20,714 nucleotides of DNA from JACDBD01 sp050743385 (lineage in GTDB: Bacteria > Actinomycetota > Acidimicrobiia > IMCC26256 > JACDBD01). The stretch is from positions 1 through 20,714 of the forward strand of contig JBOGFJ010000232.1 in the NCBI GenBank assembly GCA_050743385.1, given 5' to 3'. Positions 1-6,307 of the stretch are shown in pieces. How positions within the stretch are numbered: position 1 is the first letter of the stretch; every line of letters begins with the position of its first letter. The position numbers and the translations under genes are program-made. The notes beneath the pieces were generated by a model. The model was not told the DNA's origin, ran no database searches, and saw nothing but the letters and a program-made list of their open reading frames with translations.

Positions 1-1159
1 GTGCCGCGGCACGAGCCGCCACCTCACGGCCCCATGCCGTGCTCGGCGCCAGCACCGCCCACGGTTCACGATCCGACGCCCACGCCGCGGTGGCGGCGGC
101 GATGTCCTCTTCGACGCGCGCGCCGTCGATCACGACGACGGTGTCGGCTCCCCAGGCACCGAGATCAGCCGGCTGGGACTCGCCGCGATCGGCGGTCAGC
201 GCGACCGCGCTACCGCCGAGGTCGGTCGCGAGCGCGGCGGCAGTGCCGAGCAACTCCCGGGTGAGGCGCTCACGCCCCGGCTCGACCAGCACCGCCACGA
301 GCGGGCCCTCGGCACGGTCGCGCGCGGGTGGAACGCAGCCGACGTCGCCGGCATGGTCGAGAGCGGGGTCGAGCGCTCCCCGCTCGAGCAACAGGTCGAC
401 CGCCTGGTGCACCTGCGCGGCGACCGGCGCGCCTGGCGTCAAATGACCGAGACGGTCGGTGCGGTGCACGCGCACCGGCCCGACCCACGTGGGACTGCCC
501 TCCTGGCCCCACGGGCCCGGCCCGAGGTCGGCGGCTGCGACTCGCCGGATGCGATCGGCCGACACCGCCGCCCGGCCGTCGGGATCGACCTTGCACGGCT
601 CGCACAGTCGCTCGGCCGTCGACAGCACCGCCGGGAGCGAGACCTCGAGGCGAACCCAGCCGTCGTCGTGCTCGCAGCGGAGCGCGAGCGTCTCGCCGCG
701 CTGCTCGAGCTCGCGCACGCCGGTGGCGAACGGCAGGTCGAGGAGCTCGGCGACCTCGGGTCCGACCTGACCGGTGTCGGCATCGACCGAGTTGCGGCCG
801 ACCAGGACGAGGTCGAACGGCCCCTCGCGGGCCAGCGCGGCCGCCAGCGCCCGTGCCGTCGCCAGCGTGTCGGAGCCCGCGAACGCCGTGTCGGTGACGA
901 GCAGACCCTCGGCATCGACCTGCCGCGCGGCTGCCCACGCGATCGCCTCGCGGAGCGTGTCGCCGGCCGACGGCGGCCCGAGAGTGATGACGGTGACGGT
1001 GCCGCCGCTGGCGGCCGCGAGCTCGACGCCTTCGCTCACCGCCCGCCGGCAGTAGGGGTTCATCTCGAGCTCGAGACCCTCGCGCTTGAGCCGCCCGTCG
1101 GGGCCGAGCTCCATCTCCTCGAACGCCGGGATCTGCTTGACCAGCACTGCGATGCGCAT
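1..1159 (-). CDS. Single-chain electron transfer flavoprotein, beta subunit fused to alpha subunit (partial, runs off left edge)
   Basis: ETF carries electrons from acyl-CoA dehydrogenases to the membrane quinone pool through ETF:quinone oxidoreductase. The minus strand is open without a stop from 1171 to the window edge, about 386 codons. Residues 1-270 read as EtfB: start MRIAVLVKQIP, then NPYCRRAVSEG near 34-44, and the nucleotide-binding stretch DADTGQVGPEVAELL at 126-140. After a proline/alanine-rich linker, residues 286-386 read as the start of EtfA: VAVLVEPGRE near 288, LGTAAALATDLGG, LGAWGADTVVV, and APSTAWGREVAARAA near 371. The FAD-binding C-terminal half of EtfA lies outside the window. 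I chose ATG 1159 because it gives the usual EtfB N-terminus; an in-frame ATG at 1171 adds four residues and is also possible. Neither start has a clear ribosome site. The gene is divergent from the thiolase. Family assignment is firm; the fusion rests on the uninterrupted frame. Confidence 0.88.
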   Translation of the reverse strand, partial: MRIAVLVKQIPAFEEMELGPDGRLKREGLELEMNPYCRRAVSEGVELAAASGGTVTVITLGPPSAGDTLREAIAWAAARQVDAEGLLVTDTAFAGSDTLATARALAAALAREGPFDLVLVGRNSVDADTGQVGPEVAELLDLPFATGVRELEQRGETLALRCEHDDGWVRLEVSLPAVLSTAERLCEPCKVDPDGRAAVSADRIRRVAAADLGPGPWGQEGSPTWVGPVRVHRTDRLGHLTPGAPVAAQVHQAVDLLLERGALDPALDHAGDVGCVPPARDRAEGPLVAVLVEPGRERLTRELLGTAAALATDLGGSAVALTADRGESQPADLGAWGADTVVVIDGARVEEDIAAATAAWASDREPWAVLAPSTAWGREVAARAAA

Positions 1160-1179
1160 CGAAGCGGTCATCGTAACGA

Positions 1180-1199
1180 ACCTGACTACCATGTCAGGT
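1180..1199. promoter_or_regulatory. Palindromic operator candidate between etfBA and thiolase
   Basis: A perfect 7-base inverted repeat, ACCTGAC-N6-GTCAGGT, is centred between 1189 and 1190 in the short gap between two divergent genes. Size and symmetry fit a TetR-type repressor site. It overlaps the best -10 candidates on both strands, as expected of a repressor site. A related site lies at 5183-5202. The regulator is not encoded in the window. Confidence 0.6.
1187..1192 (+). promoter_or_regulatory. Candidate -10 element of the thiolase promoter
   Basis: TACCAT fits the actinobacterial TAnnnT -10 pattern and sits inside the operator palindrome. Transcription starting about seven bases downstream would give a leader of roughly 18-20 bases carrying the GAGGGAG ribosome site of the thiolase. 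On the other strand, TAGTCA (1188-1183) is a weaker -10 candidate for etfBA. No good -35 box is visible for either. Confidence 0.35.
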
Positions 1200-1217
1200 C
1201 CCGTCGAGGGAGCGCGC

Positions 1218-2405
1218 GTGAGCCTTCGGGAAGCCGTCATCGTCGACACTGCTCGCACCGCCATCGGCAAGCGCAAAGGCGCGCTCGCCGGGTGGCACCC
1301 GACCGACCTGCTCGGGTTCACGCTGCGGTCGCTCCTCGAACGCAACGACGTCGACCCCGGTCTCGTCGACGACGTCGTCGGGGGGTGCGTCACGCAGTCG
1401 GGCGAGCAGGGCTGCAACGTGACCCGCAACGCGTGGGTCGCCGCCGGGCTGCCGTGGCATGTCCCCGCGACGACCGTCGACCGGCAATGCGGCTCGTCGC
1501 AACAAGCCGTCCACTTCGTCGCCCAGGGCGTGATGGCGGGTGCGTACGACCTCGCGATCGCCTGCGGCGTCGAGTCGATGACCCGCTCGCCGATGTCGTC
1601 GAACGCACGGGGCGGCACGGGGCCGTTCAGCGCCGACTTCCTCGCCCACACGGACAACACCCTCGGCATCCAGTTCTGGGTCGCGCAGGTGCTGGCCGAC
1701 CGGTTCGGGATCACGCGCGAGCAGATGGACGCCTTCGCGCTCGAGAGCCACCGTCGCGCCGCCGGGAGCACCGACAGCGGTCACTTCGCCCGCGAGATCC
1801 TTCCCGTCCCGATCAAGGACGAGCACGGCGAGGAGACCGGGGAGTTGCTGGGAGCCGACGAGGGGATCCGGCGCGGTGGTACGCCCGAATCGATGGCCGC
1901 GTTGCATCCGGCGTGGGAGTCGGACGATCAGCCGGCCCCGGAGATCACCGCCGGCAACTCGTCGCAGATGAGCGACGGAGCCGCAGCCATGCTCATCGCC
2001 GACCGGGCCACGGCCGAGCGCCTCGGGTTGGCGATCCGGGCCCGGATCGTGCACTTCGCCGTACTGGCCGACGACCCGGTGCTCGTGCTGTCGGCACCCA
2101 ATCCGGTGACGCGCAGGCTGTTGGAGCGAACCGGCATGAAGATCGACGAGTTCGACGCGATCGAATGCAACGAGGCGTTCGCCGCCATCGCGCTCATGTG
2201 GGCGGAGGAGTTCCGTCCCCACATGGACCGGCTCAACCCGCGCGGCGGCGCGATCGCCCTCGGCCATCCGCTCGGGGCCAGCGGCGTCCGACTGATGACG
2301 ACCCTGCTCAACCACCTCGATGCCACCGGCGGCCGACTGGGCTTCCAGACGATGTGCGAGGGTGGCGGGCAGGCCAACGCCACCGTCATCGAGCGCCTCG
2401 CCTGA
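1218..2405 (+). CDS. Thiolase (acetyl-CoA C-acyltransferase; FadA5/FadA6-like)
   Basis: A degradative 3-ketoacyl-CoA thiolase of 395 residues, a normal length. It cleaves 3-ketoacyl-CoA with CoA to give acetyl-CoA (or propionyl-CoA) and a shortened acyl-CoA. The nucleophilic cysteine is C91 in VDRQCGSSQQA. ECNEAFAAIAL and GGAIALGHPLGASG supply the conserved Asn and His (H350), and C380 in QTMCEGGGQ is the acid/base cysteine, so all catalytic positions are intact. GTG 1218 is chosen because GAGGGAG (1206-1212) lies five bases upstream. An in-frame ATG at 1191 would add nine residues but falls inside the operator. Overall similarity by eye is to the steroid-degrading thiolases of mycobacteria, but the general family covers many substrates. 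Divergent from etfBA, so one operator could co-regulate thiolysis and electron transfer. Confidence 0.9.
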   Translation: MSLREAVIVDTARTAIGKRKGALAGWHPTDLLGFTLRSLLERNDVDPGLVDDVVGGCVTQSGEQGCNVTRNAWVAAGLPWHVPATTVDRQCGSSQQAVHFVAQGVMAGAYDLAIACGVESMTRSPMSSNARGGTGPFSADFLAHTDNTLGIQFWVAQVLADRFGITREQMDAFALESHRRAAGSTDSGHFAREILPVPIKDEHGEETGELLGADEGIRRGGTPESMAALHPAWESDDQPAPEITAGNSSQMSDGAAAMLIADRATAERLGLAIRARIVHFAVLADDPVLVLSAPNPVTRRLLERTGMKIDEFDAIECNEAFAAIALMWAEEFRPHMDRLNPRGGAIALGHPLGASGVRLMTTLLNHLDATGGRLGFQTMCEGGGQANATVIERLA

Positions 2406-2420
2406 TGACCGTCGCGGCGA

Positions 2421-2858
2421 CTACCGCGGCGGGCCGAGCCGGAACACGGGGTGGCGGGAGGCCTCGGCCTCGAAGTCGGTGACGGGCGCATCCTTGGTCG
2501 CATCGAAGAAGGGCCGCGTCACTGGGATCTCCCCGACGTAGCGCTTGAGCACCGGCGCGGCCTCGGCCGGTTCGACCTCGGTGACGGGATACGTGTTCGA
2601 GGTGCGGCCGCGGGCGAGCGTCACCTCGCCGGCCGCTCGCGCGTTGCGCACCCACGACACCACGCCGTATGGAGCGGCCAGATAACGGTGCCCGTCGTGG
2701 TCGATCAGGTGCACCGGATTCGTGCGCCGCTGACCGGTACGACGGCCGGTCGTGGTCAACAGGTGGCTCCCGCGCGGGGCGAGGCCGAGCCGGATGAGGG
2801 GCGTGGCGACTGCATTGATCAGGCGGCGCCCTGGGCCGAGCTCGTACGTCCGGGCCAC
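2421..2858 (-). CDS. Deazaflavin (F420)-dependent nitroreductase family protein (DUF385/Ddn-like)
   Basis: A 145-residue protein of the small split-barrel family that includes mycobacterial Ddn, whose members bind coenzyme F420 or related cofactors. Visible family marks are the basic loop GRRTGQRRTNPV at 38-49, thought to contact the cofactor phosphates, and YGVVSWVRNARA at 64-75. The length is normal for the family, and there is no signal peptide or membrane helix. The start is GTG 2858. It lies nine bases downstream of the luciferase-like gene on the same strand, so the two are probably co-transcribed. Its stop is 15 bases from the convergent thiolase stop. The substrate is unknown; family members reduce nitro groups, quinones or enones. 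Confidence 0.8.
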   Translation of the reverse strand: MARTYELGPGRRLINAVATPLIRLGLAPRGSHLLTTTGRRTGQRRTNPVHLIDHDGHRYLAAPYGVVSWVRNARAAGEVTLARGRTSNTYPVTEVEPAEAAPVLKRYVGEIPVTRPFFDATKDAPVTDFEAEASRHPVFRLGPPR

Positions 2859-2867
2859 GCCCTCACG

Positions 2868-3740
2868 CTACCGGTCGACCAGCGGCGGCAGCGCGGCCAG
2901 CTGCTCGAGATAGTGGTCGAGGGAGTTGTGCACGACCCGCACGTTGAGGATCGTGGTGCCGAGCTCGCGAAATCGATCGATTCGCTCGGTCACGCGTCCG
3001 GGTTCACCGATCGGGTCGAGTGGACGTTCGTTCTGGAGGATCAGCTCGAGCGGGCGCACGCGGCGCGCCCACGCGTCGGTCGCGCGCGCTCGTTCCAGCA
3101 TGGCGGCAAGGTCGGCAGTCCGGAGACCGAACGGCGCCCAGCCGTCGGCGAGCTCGATCGCTCGGCGCAGCGAGCGCGCGGTACTTCCACCGATCCAGAT
3201 GGGCATGTTCGTCTGCACCGCGTGCGGGTCGATCACGAAACCGGAGAACTCGTAGTGCGTGCCGGTGTAGGCGGGCTCGGGCTGTGCGAGCGTGGCCCGG
3301 AGGGCGCGGATGGCGTCGTCGCCGCGCTCGCCCCGGTCGGCGAAGGGCGCGTCGAGCAGTGCGAACTCCTCCTCCAGGGAGCCGACGCCGACACCGAGGA
3401 TCAGTCGTCCGTTGCTGACGCGGTCGAGGGTGCCGTAGCGCTTGGCGATGGCGAGGGGGTGGTGGTACCCGAGCACGAGGACGAAGGTGGCGAGGCGGAT
3501 CGTGGTCGTCCGCGCCGCGAGGTACCCGAACGTCGCGAGTGGATCCCAATAGGTCCCGCCCCGGATGTCGGCCACGGGGCGGGGAATGCCCACGTGCTCG
3601 CTGCAAGTCAGGTGGTGATAGCCGAGCCGCTCCGCTTCGACGGCGACGCGCTCGACGTCGCCGATCCCCGCGTCCGGTTCCCACGCTGCGTGCGCTCCCG
3701 GTAGCCGGGTGAGCACCGGCGTGATCACCCCGAGCTTCAC
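2868..3740 (-). CDS. Luciferase-like monooxygenase family oxidoreductase (LLM class, probably F420-dependent)
   Basis: A 290-residue TIM-barrel protein of the bacterial luciferase-like family; actinobacterial members usually use F420 (some use FMN). Recognisable parts are the N-terminal strand MKLGVITPVL, YHHLTCSEHVG near 41-51, RYGTLDRVSNGRLILGVGVG at 101-120, and MPIWIGGSTARSLRRA in the C-terminal half. The GTG start at 3740 is supported by AGGGGA six bases upstream. It lies nine bases ahead of the Ddn-like gene, suggesting a two-gene oxidoreductase unit. Upstream is the acyl-CoA dehydrogenase gene on the same strand, separated by a long hairpin. Exact substrate and cofactor cannot be read from sequence. 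Confidence 0.85.
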   Translation of the reverse strand: MKLGVITPVLTRLPGAHAAWEPDAGIGDVERVAVEAERLGYHHLTCSEHVGIPRPVADIRGGTYWDPLATFGYLAARTTTIRLATFVLVLGYHHPLAIAKRYGTLDRVSNGRLILGVGVGSLEEEFALLDAPFADRGERGDDAIRALRATLAQPEPAYTGTHYEFSGFVIDPHAVQTNMPIWIGGSTARSLRRAIELADGWAPFGLRTADLAAMLERARATDAWARRVRPLELILQNERPLDPIGEPGRVTERIDRFRELGTTILNVRVVHNSLDHYLEQLAALPPLVDR

Positions 3741-3754
3741 GCGCTTCCCCTGCA

Positions 3755-3801
3755 GCGTTGGGTCACTTTCGCGGTCATATACCGAGAAAACGACCCAACG
3801 C
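3755..3801. repeat. Long intergenic hairpin/palindrome
   Basis: A 47-base near-palindrome fills the gap between two minus-strand genes. The outer stem GCGTTGGGTC (3755-3764) pairs perfectly with GACCCAACGC (3792-3801). After an AC/AC internal loop, TTTCGCGGT (3767-3775) pairs with ACCGAGAAA (3781-3789) with one mismatch, around a five-base loop CATAT. No T-tract follows on either strand, so it is not a standard intrinsic terminator. It could be a Rho-assisted terminator or processing site, a REP-like element, or a protein-binding site. Confidence 0.7.
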
Positions 3802-3815
3802 GGAAAGGGGGGTCG

Positions 3816-5036
3816 TTACTGCCGGGGGAGGAGGGCGCGGTCGGCGATGATGTTCTTCTGCACCTCGGTGGCGCCGGCGCCGATCGAGGTGTAGCGCTGG
3901 AACGAGTAGAGGCGGGTCCAGCTACCACCGTCGACGGCGTCGGGCCCGCCCTTGGCCAGCAGCCCCGCAGGGCCCAGCAGGTCGACGGCAAGCTCGGCGA
4001 GTGTCTGGGCAAGGTGGCTCCACTGCAGCTTCGCCAGCGGTACCTCGGGCCAGTTCTTCTGCCCCTTGATGATCTTCGTGAGCGCCCGGTAGTTGAGCAG
4101 CTTCGTGAACTCGATGTCGGTGTACGCGCGCGCGATGCGCTCGCGGATCTCGGGATCGTCGAGCGCGGCGGGGTTGGTCGCGCGCGCGGCCGAGATCATC
4201 GCCCGGAGGTCCGACGACATCGCGATCGCGAGTCCCGCAGTGCCGACGCGCTCGTGCCCGAGCGTGCCCATCGCCACCTGCCAGCCCGCGCCCTCGTCGC
4301 CGAGGCGGTAGTCGGCCGGGATCCGGGCGTCGGTGAACCACACCTCGTTGAACAGCTCGTCGCCGACGAGGTCGCGGATGGGCCGGATCTCGATGCCCGG
4401 CGCCTCCATGTCGATGATGAACGCGGTGATGCCGTCGTGCTTCGCGCCCCGCTCGATCGCGGTTGGGTCGGTGCGGAGCAGGAAGAGGCCCCACTTGGCG
4501 AGATGCGCGGTCGAAGTCCAGGTCTTCTGGCCGTTGACGACGTACTCGTCGCCGTCGCGGATCGCGGTGGTGCGCAGGTTGGCGAGGTCGGATCCGGCCT
4601 GAGGCTCGCTGAACCCCTGGCACCAGTGCTCCGACGCGTCGAGGATGCCGGACAGCCAGCGTTGCTGCTGCTCCGCGGTGCCCCAGCGGATGATCATGGG
4701 GCCGATCTGCCAGATCCCGTTGGCGTTGTAGATGCCGGGCGCGCGCACCCGCGCCATCTCCTCCGAGTACAGGACGTTCTGCACCGGCGTTGCCTCGCGC
4801 CCACCCCATGCCTTGGGCCAGTTGATGGCGGCCCAGCGTCCTTCGTGCAGGCGTCGTTGCCAGTCTCGGCGCCGCTCCTGCGTGCGGGCGACGCCCGACT
4901 CGGTGCCGCCCTGGCGCCCGCCCCCGGGGTCTTCGTCGCCGCCCCAATCAGCGAGGAACTTGGGCAGGTTCTCGTCGAGCCACGCCCGCAACTCGTCGCG
5001 AAACGCCCGATCCTCGGGCTCATAGGCAAAATCCAT
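3816..5036 (-). CDS. Acyl-CoA dehydrogenase, large-type subunit of a probable heteromeric pair (FadE)
   Basis: A 406-residue FAD-dependent acyl-CoA dehydrogenase, which makes a trans-2 double bond and passes electrons to ETF. The FAD/substrate signature is at 139-152 (CQGFSEPQAGSDLA), followed by GQKTWTSTAHLAKW at 169-182. Near the C-terminus, IGAGATEVQ (385-393) stands where most members have YEGTSEIQ, so the usual catalytic Glu position holds A387. Mycobacterial alpha2-beta2 dehydrogenases of cholesterol breakdown also depart from the standard arrangement; a base elsewhere, perhaps near E309, is inference. Start ATG 5036 is chosen over upstream in-frame starts because GGAG lies eight bases before it and the upstream frame is low-complexity. 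Divergent from a second, shorter dehydrogenase. Confidence 0.92.
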   Translation of the reverse strand: MDFAYEPEDRAFRDELRAWLDENLPKFLADWGGDEDPGGGRQGGTESGVARTQERRRDWQRRLHEGRWAAINWPKAWGGREATPVQNVLYSEEMARVRAPGIYNANGIWQIGPMIIRWGTAEQQQRWLSGILDASEHWCQGFSEPQAGSDLANLRTTAIRDGDEYVVNGQKTWTSTAHLAKWGLFLLRTDPTAIERGAKHDGITAFIIDMEAPGIEIRPIRDLVGDELFNEVWFTDARIPADYRLGDEGAGWQVAMGTLGHERVGTAGLAIAMSSDLRAMISAARATNPAALDDPEIRERIARAYTDIEFTKLLNYRALTKIIKGQKNWPEVPLAKLQWSHLAQTLAELAVDLLGPAGLLAKGGPDAVDGGSWTRLYSFQRYTSIGAGATEVQKNIIADRALLPRQ

Positions 5037-5057
5037 CTCTATTGCTCCGCTCGCCTC

Positions 5058-5080
5058 GGGCGCCGGGATACCCGGCGCCC
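5058..5080. repeat. Perfect GC-rich hairpin in the leader of the large acyl-CoA dehydrogenase gene
   Basis: GGGCGCCGGG (5058-5067) and CCCGGCGCCC (5071-5080) are exact inverted copies around a three-base ATA loop. A smaller GCCC-TTC-GGGC hairpin follows directly at 5081-5091. On the minus-strand transcript the large hairpin would end about nine bases before the GGAG ribosome site of the dehydrogenase. No T-run follows, so a simple terminator is unlikely. Confidence 0.6.
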
Positions 5081-5119
5081 GCCCTTCGGGCCGCTCGCTC
5101 CGCGTGCTCCGCTGCGGGC

Positions 5120-5137
5120 GGCGCCCTGGCGGGCGCC
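5120..5137. repeat. Second GC-rich hairpin in the divergent intergenic region
   Basis: GGCGCCC (5120-5126) and GGGCGCC (5131-5137) form a perfect 7-base stem around TGGC. Its arms share the GGGCGCC word with the 5058-5080 hairpin, so alternative pairings between the two are possible. Confidence 0.5.
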
Positions 5138-5182
5138 GTCCTCGCTTCGCCTGCTCACAGGTCCTCCCGGCTCTCTCGCGAA

Positions 5183-5202
5183 ACCTGACACGCACGTTAG
5201 TC
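5183..5202. promoter_or_regulatory. Degenerate copy of the ACCTGAC-N6-GTCAGGT operator
   Basis: ACCTGAC (5183-5189), a six-base spacer, then GTTAGTC (5196-5202). The left arm is identical to that at 1180-1186 and is also preceded by an A-containing CGAA tract. The right arm matches four of seven positions. The spacer length is the same. It overlaps candidate -10 boxes on both strands, TAGTCT (plus, 5198-5203) and TAACGT (minus, 5199-5194), as a repressor site would. Confidence 0.45.
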
Positions 5203-5203
5203 T
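5198..5203 (+). promoter_or_regulatory. Candidate -10 element, leaderless promoter of the small acyl-CoA dehydrogenase
   Basis: TAGTCT ends nine bases before ATG 5213. That spacing places the transcription start at or next to the start codon. The lack of any ribosome site before 5213 agrees with a leaderless mRNA, which is common in actinobacteria. The same spacing occurs before the ABC transporter operon. Confidence 0.45.
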
Positions 5204-5212
5204 TCTGGCTCG

Positions 5213-6307
5213 ATGGACTTTACATTCTCGGATGATCAAGAGGCGTTGCGCGCCGCCGTGCGCGGGTTCCTCACGAACGAGACGCCGTCGAGCTACGTGC
5301 GGGCGATGGCCGAAGACGAGCGCGGGTTCACCGACGAGCTCTGGGAAAAGCTGGCGGCGATGGGCTGGCCCGGCCTGCTCGTACCGGACGACCACGGGGG
5401 CATCGGTCTCGGGCTGGTCGACATGGTGGTCGTGATGGAGGAGATGGGCCGGCTGCCGCTGCCGGGCCCGTTCTTCTCGTCGAGCGTGCTCGCGACGCTG
5501 GCGGCGCGCCGGCTCGGTGCCGACGAGCTCCTCGCGCCGCTGGCGTCAGGGACGCTGCGGGGTACGGTCGCGCTCGAGGAGCTCGGCCACGGCGACCCCG
5601 TCGACCGCGTGCGGGCCCGCGCCCGGCGCAAGGGTGCCGACTGGATCGTCACCGGCCACAAGCCGCTCGTGCTCGACGGCCACACCGCCGACTGGGCGAT
5701 CGTCGTCGCCCGCACCGAGGAGGGGCTGAGCTCGTTCCTGCTCGAGGGCCCACGCGGCGAGCCCGTGCCCACGCTCGACCCGACCCGAAAGGCGGCTCGG
5801 CTCGTGCTCGACGAGGAGCGCGTTGTCGCCGTCGGCCCCCGTGGTGACCACACCGCGATCTGGCGGCGGATCGTCGACGACGCCGCGGTCGCGCTCAGTG
5901 CCGAGCTGATCGGCGCATCCGAGGCTGCACTCGAGCTCGCCGTCGAGTATGCGAAGGTTCGGGTGCAGTTCGACCGGCCGTTGGCGAAGTTCCAGGCGAT
6001 CCGGCACAAGGCCGTCGACATGCTCCACCGGCTCGAGCTCGCGCGTGTGGGCAGCCACTACGCCGCGTGGGCTTCCGACGTCGACGACGAGTCGCGCCAA
6101 CGGGCAGCGGCGATGGCGAAGAGCTTCGTCGGTGAGGCGGCCGTCTTCATCTCCGGCGAGGACATCCAGATCCACGGCGGCGTCGGCTTCACCTGGGACT
6201 GCGACGCCCACTTCTATTACAAGCGGGCCAAGCAGAACGACGCCATGCTCGGGTACCAGGGCTGGCAGCGCCGCCGTCTCGCCGACCTGGTGCTCGACTC
6301 AGCGTGA
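5213..6307 (+). CDS. Acyl-CoA dehydrogenase, small-type subunit of a probable heteromeric pair (FadE)
   Basis: A 364-residue acyl-CoA dehydrogenase-like protein, shorter than the usual 380-400. The N-terminal domain starts MDFTFSDDQEALR, and LLVPDDHGGIGLGLVD lies at 55-70. The C-terminal helical domain holds VQFDRPLAKFQAIRHKAVDM (251-270) and DIQIHGGVGFTWD (317-329), both typical FAD- and dimer-contact motifs. No YEGTSEI catalytic motif follows; the C-terminus reads NDAMLGYQGWQRRRLADL instead. Short, Glu-less partners of this kind occur in the mycobacterial alpha2-beta2 dehydrogenases of steroid side-chain and ring degradation. The divergent 406-residue protein is its likely partner. ATG 5213 gives the standard N-terminus. 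The stop overlaps the GTG of the next gene by four bases (GTGA), indicating coupled translation with the CoA-transferase homologue. Confidence 0.9.
   Translation: MDFTFSDDQEALRAAVRGFLTNETPSSYVRAMAEDERGFTDELWEKLAAMGWPGLLVPDDHGGIGLGLVDMVVVMEEMGRLPLPGPFFSSSVLATLAARRLGADELLAPLASGTLRGTVALEELGHGDPVDRVRARARRKGADWIVTGHKPLVLDGHTADWAIVVARTEEGLSSFLLEGPRGEPVPTLDPTRKAARLVLDEERVVAVGPRGDHTAIWRRIVDDAAVALSAELIGASEAALELAVEYAKVRVQFDRPLAKFQAIRHKAVDMLHRLELARVGSHYAAWASDVDDESRQRAAAMAKSFVGEAAVFISGEDIQIHGGVGFTWDCDAHFYYKRAKQNDAMLGYQGWQRRRLADLVLDSA

Noticed and set aside
1172..1217. KstR- or KstR2-type steroid regulator box
   Set aside because: I looked for the AAC-GTT and CAAG-CTTG type palindromes reported for mycobacteria and did not see a convincing one in the intergenic regions; the palindrome found is a different sequence.
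353..2482. A 709-codon plus-strand open frame
   Set aside because: Arg/Pro/Gly-rich low-complexity translation, antisense to EtfBA and out of frame with the thiolase; a composition artefact.
3755..3801. Intrinsic (Rho-independent) terminator
   Set aside because: The stem is strong, but no T-run follows on either strand, so it is reported only as a hairpin of unknown role.
5037..5195. A 53-residue N-terminal extension of the large acyl-CoA dehydrogenase
   Set aside because: It translates the GC hairpins into basic low-complexity sequence, whereas MDFAYEPEDRAFRDEL is the normal family start and has GGAG upstream.
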